Position numbers and translations under genes: made by a program. Positions 36,537 to 44,127 of a DNA stretch of 44,213 nucleotides are shown here, piece by piece. Each line of letters starts with the position of its first letter. Position 1 is the first letter of the stretch. The DNA comes from a virus, in IMG/VR virus record IMGVR_UViG_3300047471_000079, positions 1 to 44,213 of that record, one strand, 5' to 3'. Under the pieces are notes generated by a model. That model was not told where the DNA came from, made no database searches, and worked only from the letters and a program-made list of their open reading frames with translations.

Positions 36537-38692
36537 GGTTTACTCGCGGCGGCGTTGCGCGCGAGATTTTCCTCGTGCGTCATCTGATTTCGTTCTGCCT
36601 CTAGCTCAAGGCGGCGGTTAGTCTGCGCCGTGGTAATGGCAAGCTGCTTTTCCTTGAAGTCTTGGCTTTCCTTGAACTGCTCTGCCTGCGCTTGCTGCTT
36701 GCCGATATCGGACGCGGCGACCTGCTTGACCTTCTCCATGCTCGCCTTGGCGGCGATGGTCATGGCATCCGGTTCCTTCGGTGCCTGTTCAATTGCCGCG
36801 AGCGTCTGAGGATCGGGACGCTTGAAATACCGGTCCATGTTCTGGATATTGCTCAATTCGAGCAGGTCTTCCACCGTGTTCAACATTTCGTTGATACCTA
36901 CGACAGGGTTGCCCGGCCCGAATTGCGTGAAAATGGTCTGCTGATCCTGCTTAATCCCTTGCAAGACCATCATCCGCATCATCGCGGTGCCCTTGCCCAT
37001 ATTCGGGTTGACGATGACGCTCATGCTCTCGTCAAACAGGCTCGTGTCGAACTGCGCGAACTGCTTGTTGATCCGCAGCATGCGTGTTTCGTTGGGGTTC
37101 TCGCAAACCTCGTTGTAAAGCCCTTCGAACAGGTCACGGAACCCGGTTTCAGCGAGGATGCGCGCGATCAACTCGATACGCTCCTGCGCGCCGTTGATAA
37201 TCGCGTCAACGCCGATCTGCGTGGATGACTGCAACGCCTTCGGATCAAGCCCCTTGCTGGCATCTGATACACCAGTACGCCGGTCCCGCGCGTCATCCAA
37301 AGCCTGAATGAAGGGGAGCAATTGCTGCCCGACGAAGGGGATTTGCGTATACCCGATTGACGCGTTGATATCGCCGCGCGTGCGCACAATCGCGCCCAAT
37401 TCGTCGTTCTGCACGTCGTCCATGTTGACGAGCAGTTCGTTGACTACCGAACGTGGATTGAGTGTGTCCACGAGGTTATCAAGGACCCCCCGGTACATGT
37501 TGGTTTTGATACGCTGTATGTCCATCGTATCATCTGCCGATGAATTTCCGATAAGTGTATGCGATACCGGGTCGCACTGGAATAAGGCGAATTTGACGCG
37601 ATTGGCAGGCTCGTCATGGACGATATCGTAGTCCTCGCCCATTGTGCAGATGTGCCGCAGTTCGGCGTATCCGTCCCCATCCTTGTCAAGTCGGACATAC
37701 CATTCTCCGTAGATCACGTTGTCGCCTAGGCCCCGGACATTGGCGTCCAAGCCCGCGTTCCGAAAGAAGCGTTCATCGGAATAGACGTTGCTGTCGCCGG
37801 ACGTCAGATATTGCTCGATCAGTTCCTCGTCGTAGCCCATTTCACGCACGACATCCGAGTTGACCGAGCGGACATGGCCGATAATGCGCGCGTCTCGCGG
37901 GCGGCTTCTGGCGAAGCGATCAACCCGCATTTCCTCGTTGGGCACGCCTTCGACGCGCTGCCGTGGACGGGATACCTGATATTTGATCGTGACGCTCTCC
38001 GCGAGCCCGGTATTCGGGTCCACGTCGCCGTGATCTGTCAGCGTAGGCGGCTGCATGCCGGGCTTTTCCGGCTGCATCAACGCTTGCACTTGCTCCTGCG
38101 ACACATTCTTGAAGGTCTTCACGGCGTAGCAATCGTGATCGTCCGTCCACCACTTTACCCATCCGGCCTTGACCATAAGCGCATCCTTGAACGCGCCGTG
38201 AAGGATCAGAAAGCCCGGATTGTCGTTCCAGAACACATAGTTTATGTAATCTGTAGCCTGCTTGGCGATATCGACTTCTTGAGGAGAGCGCGGATCGAAC
38301 GTGACCACGTTCTCGCTTGAAGCGTAGATACGGATCAGCGCGGGCAGGATCATTTTGATGACGTCTTTGACGTCTGTGCTGACATACGTGCTCTTCGAAC
38401 TCTCGTCGCCTTCCGGCACGCCAAGAATGTCATCGAACGTCGCATTCGGGTCCTGAATGACCTCGCCACTGTCCCCGGTCGGGTTCGTCAGCCCCGGCAG
38501 CGCCCCGTAATAGTACTTGGTCGCAATGTCGCGGGCCGGTGCAAGGGTCGAACGTTCGAAGTCGGTGCAGTCGTCCGCGAGCGCCTTGAACTTGGCCGTG
38601 TAATCGTCCATGTCGGACGGGTTCTGCGACCGGAAGAGATCGTTGCTGTAGCCAATACGCTCAATTGGCTCATTCTGTTCGACCGCGCTCAT
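36533..38692 (-). CDS. Portal protein, P22-like (719 aa)
   Basis: The length, the N-terminal AKFKALADDCTDFER and ATKYYYGAL segments, the middle part with WKNDG-type features and the C-terminal coiled-coil barrel (QAQAEQFKESQDFKEKQLAI) fit the P22-type portal family. It lies just after the large terminase gene, coupled by ATGA. The dodecameric portal is the DNA gate of the head and contacts the adaptor. The long C-terminal helix may project into the capsid. Confidence 0.85.
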   Translation of the reverse strand: MSAVEQNEPIERIGYSNDLFRSQNPSDMDDYTAKFKALADDCTDFERSTLAPARDIATKYYYGALPGLTNPTGDSGEVIQDPNATFDDILGVPEGDESSKSTYVSTDVKDVIKMILPALIRIYASSENVVTFDPRSPQEVDIAKQATDYINYVFWNDNPGFLILHGAFKDALMVKAGWVKWWTDDHDCYAVKTFKNVSQEQVQALMQPEKPGMQPPTLTDHGDVDPNTGLAESVTIKYQVSRPRQRVEGVPNEEMRVDRFARSRPRDARIIGHVRSVNSDVVREMGYDEELIEQYLTSGDSNVYSDERFFRNAGLDANVRGLGDNVIYGEWYVRLDKDGDGYAELRHICTMGEDYDIVHDEPANRVKFALFQCDPVSHTLIGNSSADDTMDIQRIKTNMYRGVLDNLVDTLNPRSVVNELLVNMDDVQNDELGAIVRTRGDINASIGYTQIPFVGQQLLPFIQALDDARDRRTGVSDASKGLDPKALQSSTQIGVDAIINGAQERIELIARILAETGFRDLFEGLYNEVCENPNETRMLRINKQFAQFDTSLFDESMSVIVNPNMGKGTAMMRMMVLQGIKQDQQTIFTQFGPGNPVVGINEMLNTVEDLLELSNIQNMDRYFKRPDPQTLAAIEQAPKEPDAMTIAAKASMEKVKQVAASDIGKQQAQAEQFKESQDFKEKQLAITTAQTNRRLELEAERNQMTHEENLARNAAASKP

Positions 38693-40026
38693 CGTGTTAC
38701 CCTTATACGCCTACGCATAGGCTTGCCCCGGTTCATGCCCGTAAGTGCCGTCACCAGATTGAAACTGATGCACCCTGTACGTATACCATCGGCAGGATGC
38801 GAGGCCCAATTATGCACGGGCTTGCCCATTTTACTACGGTGATAGTTCTGTAGCGCCGAGCGCCCTACTTTCGTGGCCTCTTCATCAAACCACGACATCG
38901 GCAACAGGCTGCGCACCGCCTGAATGCCGTCTTCGATGGAGGTAAGCGGCGCGATGATGATCTTGTCGTAGGGGATCAGCTTGCACAGGACCTCGTACCG
39001 GCTCGTACCCGTGCCCAACTCCCGCGCCTTGATATCGTGCGGGAAGATATGCCCTCGGTAGTTATAGCCGATGCGCGTTGCCCGCTCATCCAACATGGCG
39101 GCGTAGTGCGCGAGGTCCTTGCCTTGCTGCTGGTAATAGTCGATCCAGTGAACTTCGCGCCCGACGAGTTGGAAAAACCAACACGGCATCATGTCGTGGA
39201 TACCGATATCCCAACACGTGAAGACCGGCGCATTCGGGTCCCAAGGAACGCCCGTAACCCGCCCCATACCCTTCAACTTGTTGAGCATTTCGCCGTAATA
39301 GCTGCCCTCAATCGGCGCGTCGAAAGAGCACAGCATTTCGCGTGCGTACTCTTCCGGCGTCATGTCCGTTGTCATATCCTCGACTTCATCGGGATGCAGC
39401 GCATCCGTCTCAGTCACCGGGATGATATGGAAATCCCATCCGCCCTTGCCTTCATGCTTCTTCTTCAAGGCATGAAAATGATCATCGCCATTGGAAGTGC
39501 CGCTAATAATAGCAAAGCCACGATAATCTGCGAGGCACGGACGAACGACGGATGAGAACACAGCCGGATTAAGGAGGGGGTACTCATCCAACACAATCCC
39601 ATCGAAATACAGCCCGCGCATACGCTCATATGCCGCCGCACCGCCGTACAGTTTTATACTCGCTTTGTTGTGCGGCAAAACAACCTCAAGGTCGCCCTCC
39701 TTGAATATGACGCCCGGTATCTCCCCGGCGTACTGCTTGCAGTAACCCCAAATCAAATCCTTGGTCTGATCAAACGAGGGGCCCACATAGGCGTATCGCG
39801 GCGGCGGTTCCTTGCGTTGGTTGGTCGCTGCCGCCTTCAGAAGATGGTTGAACTCCGCGACGCTCTTCCCGGCCCGCCTATGCGCCACAACGAACTGAAA
39901 GCGCCGCTCTGAAGCGTGCAAAGGCATGAAATGCTTGCGCGGCACATACGGCACAACCATCTTGATCTTCGCCGATTTGGTCGGCGTAGCGTCGAACTCT
40001 TCTGGGCTCTCTTCGGCGAGCGTCAT
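38689..40026 (-). CDS. terL: Terminase large subunit (445 aa)
   Basis: The ATPase has Walker A AHRRAGKS (48-55) and Walker B GIVLDE with D147 and E148; the RNase H-like nuclease begins at CWDIGIHD with D273 and D278. The C-terminal half has FPHDIKARELGTG. Length is normal. The motor cleaves and packages DNA through the portal. It is coupled on both sides to the small subunit and portal genes. Together with the circular contig, this would suit headful packaging, though packaging mode cannot be read from the sequence. Confidence 0.92.
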   Translation of the reverse strand: MTLAEESPEEFDATPTKSAKIKMVVPYVPRKHFMPLHASERRFQFVVAHRRAGKSVAEFNHLLKAAATNQRKEPPPRYAYVGPSFDQTKDLIWGYCKQYAGEIPGVIFKEGDLEVVLPHNKASIKLYGGAAAYERMRGLYFDGIVLDEYPLLNPAVFSSVVRPCLADYRGFAIISGTSNGDDHFHALKKKHEGKGGWDFHIIPVTETDALHPDEVEDMTTDMTPEEYAREMLCSFDAPIEGSYYGEMLNKLKGMGRVTGVPWDPNAPVFTCWDIGIHDMMPCWFFQLVGREVHWIDYYQQQGKDLAHYAAMLDERATRIGYNYRGHIFPHDIKARELGTGTSRYEVLCKLIPYDKIIIAPLTSIEDGIQAVRSLLPMSWFDEEATKVGRSALQNYHRSKMGKPVHNWASHPADGIRTGCISFNLVTALTGMNRGKPMRRRIRVTR

Positions 40027-40487
40027 TTGTCTTCTTCATTCGGCGTGACGTCGATAGTCGGGCCGCCCGCCCACGAGAACTCTATGGGCCCCTGTGGCAC
40101 CCGGTTGATAAGCGCCACCGTGGACGACGAAGAGAAGCCGCGCTGCTTGCCGAGCGTCGTCAGCACGAATTTCGACATGCTGTCGCGCCGCGCATAGTCC
40201 TCATCGTCGGTGAGCGCGTCCAGAATGTTTGCTTCGGCGATATCCGCAAGCTGTTCGCGCGCCTCGCGCTCAACTTCCCGCAGCCGAGCCGACTTATTGA
40301 CGAAGCGCCGAAGCCGAGACGGATCAACCTTGAGCAGCCGCGACGCTTCCAACACATTCCCGCGCTTCAGCCATAGCGCCGTCCGGCATTCCTCCGCATC
40401 TAGTGGCAATTCAGCCGGGCGCTCATCCCAAGGCGCGGTAGGCAATGGAACAAGATCAGTCGGGTAATGATCTTCCTCGTCCGTCAT
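40023..40487 (-). CDS. terS: Terminase small subunit candidate (154 aa)
   Basis: It immediately precedes the large subunit gene. Residues about 34-65 look like a helix-turn-helix (CRTALWLKRGNVLEASRLL, PSRLRRFVNKS), followed by a charged helix (LREVEREAREQLADIA) for oligomerisation and a beta-rich C-terminus. Length and layout fit small terminases, which recognise the packaging site. Sequence is not diagnostic, so context carries the call. Confidence 0.7.
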   Translation of the reverse strand: MTDEEDHYPTDLVPLPTAPWDERPAELPLDAEECRTALWLKRGNVLEASRLLKVDPSRLRRFVNKSARLREVEREAREQLADIAEANILDALTDDEDYARRDSMSKFVLTTLGKQRGFSSSSTVALINRVPQGPIEFSWAGGPTIDVTPNEEDK

Positions 40488-40804
40488 TTCTTTCCAAGAC
40501 CACCAAAGAACGAACGCGCCCCGCCAACGGTGAAACCGCGCCCCATAACGCTAAAAAGCTGGTGCGAGTTGGGCGTGTCCGGGCTCATCACCACGAGCAC
40601 GTTGTACAACTCCATCAACCCCTTCGGATCGTTTTCTGACGGCTTGGTCAAACCTCTGGCCTTCGCCATCTCCACGTGCTCGTCGCGCGCAATAGCTTCC
40701 GAGTTGGTGTTATTCGACGTCGGCACATCGTGGCGCGGATCATACGCCTTCTGTCTCGCTTCCTCCATCTGTTCTGAGGTCGAGGACGCTTTCTGCCTGC
40801 TCAT
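40484..40804 (-). CDS. Hypothetical protein (106 aa)
   Basis: The ATG at 40804 has GGAG at 7 nt; the first 65 bp overlap the end of the Tad2-like gene in another frame. The N-terminal half is charged and probably disordered, followed by a helix (PKGLMELYNVLVVM) and a Gly/Phe-rich end (RSFFGGLGKK). It precedes the terminase genes and might take part in packaging or regulation; no family is recognised. Confidence 0.55.
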   Translation of the reverse strand: MSRQKASSTSEQMEEARQKAYDPRHDVPTSNNTNSEAIARDEHVEMAKARGLTKPSENDPKGLMELYNVLVVMSPDTPNSHQLFSVMGRGFTVGGARSFFGGLGKK

Positions 40805-41012
40805 TTTCAACTCCCTTGTGTTCGTATCCCGTGATGCGCCAGTCTTCAGCCATCACGTCATCGATATTGAACGTTCCAACCGATGTGGAAACGCCGTCTT
40901 TTCCTACAAATACGCAATTTCGCAGTACCGAATACCGATACACACGGCCATTGCGAATAACCGCCATTCCCGCCTTTAGCGCCTCTATCGCGCCGCCAAA
41001 ATTCATAGCCAT
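40740..41012 (-). CDS. DUF2829/Tad2-like protein (90 aa)
   Basis: The ATG at 41012 has AGGAG at 8 nt. The opening MNFGGAIEALKAGMAVIRNG and later DDVMAEDWRI match the start and end blocks of DUF2829, the family of the Thoeris anti-defence protein Tad2, which captures the cyclic ADP-ribose-type immune signal. The usual GWNG, PW and SQxD blocks in between are absent or changed, and the middle is shorter, with an extra 20-residue C-terminal tail that overlaps the next gene. So the fold is likely the same but ligand may differ. A double palindrome lies upstream. Confidence 0.7.
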   Translation of the reverse strand: MAMNFGGAIEALKAGMAVIRNGRVYRYSVLRNCVFVGKDGVSTSVGTFNIDDVMAEDWRITGYEHKGVENEQAESVLDLRTDGGSETEGV

Positions 41013-41037
41013 TGCTATGCTCCTAAGCCAAAGAGAC

Positions 41038-41077
41038 GCGGATATCCGGAACACTTGGTGAGTACTCGGATATCCGC
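41038..41077 (-). promoter_or_regulatory. Double palindrome/hairpin upstream of the Tad2-like gene
   Basis: GCGGATATCCG (41038-41048) and CGGATATCCGC (41067-41077) form a perfect inverted repeat over an 18-nt spacer; each arm is itself a CGGATATCCG palindrome. It lies 26 bp upstream of the start codon of the Tad2-like gene. It could be a pair of operators for a dimeric regulator or an RNA hairpin before the ribosome-binding site. Confidence 0.65.
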
Positions 41078-41086
41078 GCCAGTCCT

Positions 41087-41125
41087 CAAGCCCCCGCCAA
41101 AAGGGAAGGGAAAAACGAGGGCTTG
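41087..41125 (-). other. Inverted repeat after the SGNH hydrolase gene
   Basis: CAAGCCC (41087-41093) pairs with GGGCTTG (41119-41125) around a pyrimidine-rich loop on the transcribed strand. It is 17 bp after the stop of the SGNH gene. Without a U-run beyond the stem it is a poor terminator; it may act as an RNA processing or attenuation hairpin. Confidence 0.4.
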
Positions 41126-41141
41126 GAACACTACAGAACTG

Positions 41142-42296
41142 CTACTTAATAAACGTCAAAGCGTTGATCTGCCCCGCCGCAGCGAGGGCCAGATACCCCG
41201 TCTGATTTGGATGCAGATAGTCCGTCGAATATGAAGCCGTCCACACGGGTTGATCCGGCACCGCCTCAACGACAACCGCGCTATCCACGACTTGTTCCGT
41301 GAGTGTGTCGGCCCGGTTCCGCGCCATCCGGTTGAATGCAACCCGCACTGCCTCAAACCCGGCGTTGTTCGCCGCCGTGTTGCCGCCATTGGCATGCGGC
41401 AGAATGGTGCTATGCAGCATCGGCAAACCGGTAAGGGCCGAAATCTGCAACCGGTCGTTCATGACCTGATTTGCGTTCCGGCTGAATTGCTCGATATCGT
41501 TGATACCGTAATTGCACGTCATATGCGTGAAATACTTCTGCGCCAGCGTCACCCGGTTCGTGCACGAAGCGAGGAATTTGCTGGCACCGTCACCGCGCAC
41601 GGCGTAGTTCGCATATGCGATGCTTGGCGCAAGCGAGCGGGCATGCTCACCATAAGCCCCCGTCGCGTCCGACGTATCGCTCTCCACACCCCGGCTGTCC
41701 GTGATGCACACGACAGAGGGACGCGTCGTCTGCGAGACGATGGCGAGCGGCGCGAAGCTATTATTAATATCGTCCGTGCCATACGCGCCGGACATCGTGT
41801 TGTCCGTGATGCCGGACACCGCCGCCGTAAGCTGGTCGCCGCCCGTATTATAATGCGTGGACGCCTTGTCGATGAAGATCACGCCCGCCGTGTTCGTGTA
41901 ATAAATTCGAACGAAGAAGGTTGCACCGCGAGGGATGAACAATCCCGTTACCGCGTCACTTTCGACAAAGCCCCCGTCCGGGCATGTCACCGTCGCAACG
42001 CCGTTCCATTTGACCTGCGTCATCGTGCCGGACGGGTATTCTATGGCCGCCGTATAAATGCTGTTCGCCCCGATCTTGGTTTCCTGATACGTCGCGCCGT
42101 AGCTGAAGTTGGCGACATAAAAGCCCGGCAACACAATCTTGGGCGTCACGATATCATCCATCGCGACGTGGAAGCTGCGCGATTGGAACTGCTTGTTCGT
42201 TGCGAAGAAGCCTACCGGCAACTTGCACCGCGTCGCTACCTGCCCTAGCTGCGCGGTCCTGCTCGCCGATACGCCGGGAGTGGCAAAGAAAGCCAT
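41142..42296 (-). CDS. SGNH/GDSL hydrolase virion protein (384 aa)
   Basis: The catalytic domain is C-terminal: block I is VVCITDSRGVES with S201, block III is NYGINDIE with N266, and block V is STDYLHPNQ with D359 and H362. The N-terminal 180 residues are beta-rich (carbohydrate-binding or virion attachment). Such esterases remove acetyl groups from capsule or LPS and appear on phage tails. It is encoded at the start of the late arm, away from the fibres. AAGGAG supports the start. No signal peptide. Confidence 0.75.
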   Translation of the reverse strand: MAFFATPGVSASRTAQLGQVATRCKLPVGFFATNKQFQSRSFHVAMDDIVTPKIVLPGFYVANFSYGATYQETKIGANSIYTAAIEYPSGTMTQVKWNGVATVTCPDGGFVESDAVTGLFIPRGATFFVRIYYTNTAGVIFIDKASTHYNTGGDQLTAAVSGITDNTMSGAYGTDDINNSFAPLAIVSQTTRPSVVCITDSRGVESDTSDATGAYGEHARSLAPSIAYANYAVRGDGASKFLASCTNRVTLAQKYFTHMTCNYGINDIEQFSRNANQVMNDRLQISALTGLPMLHSTILPHANGGNTAANNAGFEAVRVAFNRMARNRADTLTEQVVDSAVVVEAVPDQPVWTASYSTDYLHPNQTGYLALAAAGQINALTFIK

Positions 42297-42328
42297 TCAC
42301 ATTACTCCTTTGCCACTCAGTGATAGTA

Positions 42329-42712
42329 TCAGGACGCGGGCGGGGTGTCGGTCGCCGGTGCTGGCGTCTCAGCCGGTGCAGCCGGTGCTGGGGTATTGTC
42401 CGTAACGGCCTTGGCGAGCCCGGCGCGATCCGCCTCAAGTCCCATGATGATCTGGGTAGCATCCGCTTCCGAGATGCCACCGCCAGCGCCAGCGTTCGCG
42501 GCGAGCGCATCGCGCAACTGCTGCGCAATACCGTTGATCAGCGCAATGGCGCTTTCCTCAGTACCCTTCACTGAGGCGACTTCTGCTTTCAGGTCGTCAA
42601 GTGCTGACATCTGTGCTCTCACAAGTTGGAGGATTTCGCGAACTATCTCTAGCGTTTCCGTAATCACAAGGGATTGCACATACGGAATTTGGCGACCGCC
42701 GAATAGCGACAT
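42329..42712 (-). CDS. Coiled-coil phage protein with Pro/Ala tail (127 aa)
   Basis: A strong AAGGGGG site lies 8 nt before the ATG at 42712, so the longer start is chosen over an internal ATG at 42610. Residues about 15-90 are helical with heptad character (EIVREILQLVRAQMSALDDL, GTEESAIALINGIAQQL), followed by a Pro/Ala/Thr-rich tail (APAAPAETPAPATDTPPAS). The DLKAEVASVKGTEESA block is common in small virion-associated phage proteins of unknown function. Confidence 0.6.
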   Translation of the reverse strand: MSLFGGRQIPYVQSLVITETLEIVREILQLVRAQMSALDDLKAEVASVKGTEESAIALINGIAQQLRDALAANAGAGGGISEADATQIIMGLEADRAGLAKAVTDNTPAPAAPAETPAPATDTPPAS

Positions 42713-42763
42713 AGGCGAGCCCCCTTATAAACGAACAGACCTTGGCACATTCGCAGTGTAATA

Positions 42764-43060
42764 TCAATGCGCCCCGGCAGCTATCATCTGATTACTGAAG
42801 TCCGAGCGGGTAAATAAGTACGCCCCCGACGTTGGATCGAGCCACAAGTCCCTAACGCCCCGTGTAGCGAGGTCGTATACCCACACAGCCCAGACCGGTT
42901 GAGCAGCCATAAATGTAGGTAGGTCCCCCGCCGTACATGATCCGATAGGGCCAAGCGCACTCAGGATTATCGCTGCGGTGCTCGACGCCTCTAACGCAGT
43001 CGGGTCGAGAGTGCTCGTCGCGGCCATGCCGTTGGTGTTGAACATATAAACTGGCTGCAT
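42764..43060 (-). CDS. Hypothetical protein (98 aa)
   Basis: Second gene of the leftward arm. It is beta-rich and Ala/Thr-containing, with Trp residues (PVWAVWVYDLATRGVRDLWL) and no hydrophobic anchor. No family is recognised. It is likely a minor virion or host-interaction protein; the Shine-Dalgarno is poor (GGAT). Confidence 0.55.
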   Translation of the reverse strand: MQPVYMFNTNGMAATSTLDPTALEASSTAAIILSALGPIGSCTAGDLPTFMAAQPVWAVWVYDLATRGVRDLWLDPTSGAYLFTRSDFSNQMIAAGAH

Positions 43061-43062
43061 TT

Positions 43063-43719
43063 CTATTCATCCGTTGAAGCGCCCCCAAGCGGTTCGACGT
43101 ATGCGAGCATATCACGGAACTTGTAGCTACTCATAACCCCAATTGCCGATCCTGATACCGTTTGAGATATAAATTCGAAGCGCACCGTAGTCTGCTGTTT
43201 GTCGAGTGGGGCGACGAGCGTTATCTGTGGCGCGCCGGACCAATGCGCCCTCAACGTGTCTTCTTCAGTGACTTGCGTCTGGTCGGTGTTGTCACGCATC
43301 AGCGGGCCGGGGAATAACGGGTCGTAATTGTCTTTCACGTACGCTGTGTCAGTCTGCGCGTATCCGAGAATGCTTTTAGCGGCTTCTTCGTCCACATCTT
43401 TGTTGAAGACACATTTGCCGTCGAACCAAATTCGAAGCGGCTTCATGGCGGGGTTTATCAGGACGTCGGGCATTGGTGCTGCAACTGTTGGCTTGCGCCC
43501 CATGCGTTCGAGGTCAACCTGCTCCTGAGTGCCTTTAACGAGGTCCATGAACATGTCTAGATTTTTGGAGTTGGGCGAATATGCGTCGAATTCGAGCTTG
43601 AGCATGTAGCCGTAATCGTTTGGCAGCTTCGTATCCATCGTGACGGTATGCGAGCCGTTGTCGTGCTGCATGATGGTTATGAAAGCGTCGTTCTTATATA
43701 CGGGCATTGTTTTGGTCAT
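43063..43719 (-). CDS. Hypothetical protein, first gene of the late arm (218 aa)
   Basis: A GAAGGG site supports the start. The protein is soluble, of mixed beta/alpha type with an acidic C-terminal half and many Asp and Met residues (YGYMLKLEFDAYSPNSKNL, MFMDLVKGTQEQVDLERMG, EDTLRAHWSGAPQ). No family is recognised. Being nearest the late promoter it is probably highly expressed and may be structural or regulatory. Confidence 0.6.
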   Translation of the reverse strand: MTKTMPVYKNDAFITIMQHDNGSHTVTMDTKLPNDYGYMLKLEFDAYSPNSKNLDMFMDLVKGTQEQVDLERMGRKPTVAAPMPDVLINPAMKPLRIWFDGKCVFNKDVDEEAAKSILGYAQTDTAYVKDNYDPLFPGPLMRDNTDQTQVTEEDTLRAHWSGAPQITLVAPLDKQQTTVRFEFISQTVSGSAIGVMSSYKFRDMLAYVEPLGGASTDE

Positions 43720-43743
43720 GTTTATCCCTTCCGTGGATGCTTG

Positions 43744-43772
43744 TTCGTAGCACGATTGTTAATAGGTTGCAA
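43744..43772 (-). promoter_or_regulatory. Candidate late promoter with related operator motif
   Basis: Read leftward: TTGCAA (43767-43772), 17 bp, TACGAA (43744-43749). The upstream part reads CATTGCAACCTATTAACAA, close to the CATTGTAACCTTACAA of the promoter at 9800. The -10 is weak. It is the only promoter-like site before the first leftward gene. Confidence 0.45.
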
Positions 43773-43829
43773 TGTGCTTTTATACGCCGAGCGATGAGCG
43801 ACGGGTCCCCTTGGCCCCGGCCCGCTGAG

Positions 43830-43844
43830 CCACCCTCCCGGTGG
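43830..43844. other. GC-rich hairpin beside the repeat array
   Basis: CCACC-CTCCC-GGTGG forms a small perfect hairpin at the late-gene side of the array, within a very GC-rich stretch (43803-43848). It could be a transcription pause site or part of the hub architecture. No function is assignable. Confidence 0.4.
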
Positions 43845-43846
43845 GG

Positions 43847-44127
43847 GTCATCTACGCTGCCGCGCCGTAACTACGCTCAACGCCGTCACTACGCCGCATC
43901 ACCGTAACTACGACACCACGCCGCGACGCGGCAACGCAGCGTTGTTACGCTCAACAGCGTAGATACGCAGCCATGCCGTAACTACGGACCTGGAGCGCGG
44001 CGCGTTGCCACGCTGTAACTACGGCGCACAGCCGCGACGCGGCGACGTGCCGTAACTACGATGGCACAGCGATGCTACACCACGACGGCGCGACGCGGCA
44101 ATGAAGCGTAGATACGTCGCGACGTGG
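43847..44127. repeat. Phased 18-19 bp tandem repeat array (iteron-like), putative origin or master control region
   Basis: About 14-15 direct repeats follow each other without gaps at 18 or 19 bp. Units start at 43847, 43866, 43884, 43903, 43922, 43940, 43958, 43977, 43996, 44014, 44033, 44051, 44070, 44089 and 44107. Each opens with a 10-bp box: CGTAACTACG (43866, 43903, 43977, 44051), TGTAACTACG (44014), CGTAGATACG (43958, 44107), CGTCACTACG (43884), CGTTGTTACG (43940) or the GC-rich CGCGACGCGG (43922, 44033, 44089). Units at 43847, 43996 and 44070 are degenerate. The commonest box is a dyad, CGTA-NN-TACG. The array fills the non-coding gap between the divergent arms. Iterons of this kind bind replication initiators or regulators; origin function here is inference. 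Confidence 0.85.

Noticed and set aside
41087-41125. Intrinsic terminator after the SGNH gene
   Set aside because: A 7-bp stem is present but the loop is 25 nt and no U-tract follows in the leftward direction, so it is listed only as an inverted repeat.
41250-42248. 332-codon rightward open frame opposite the SGNH hydrolase gene
   Set aside because: Arg/His-rich antisense shadow with no start signal, over a gene whose catalytic motifs are clear.
43847-44127. CRISPR array
   Set aside because: The period is only 18-19 bp, repeats are directly joined and vary, and no spacers of normal length or cas genes exist. An iteron array explains it better.
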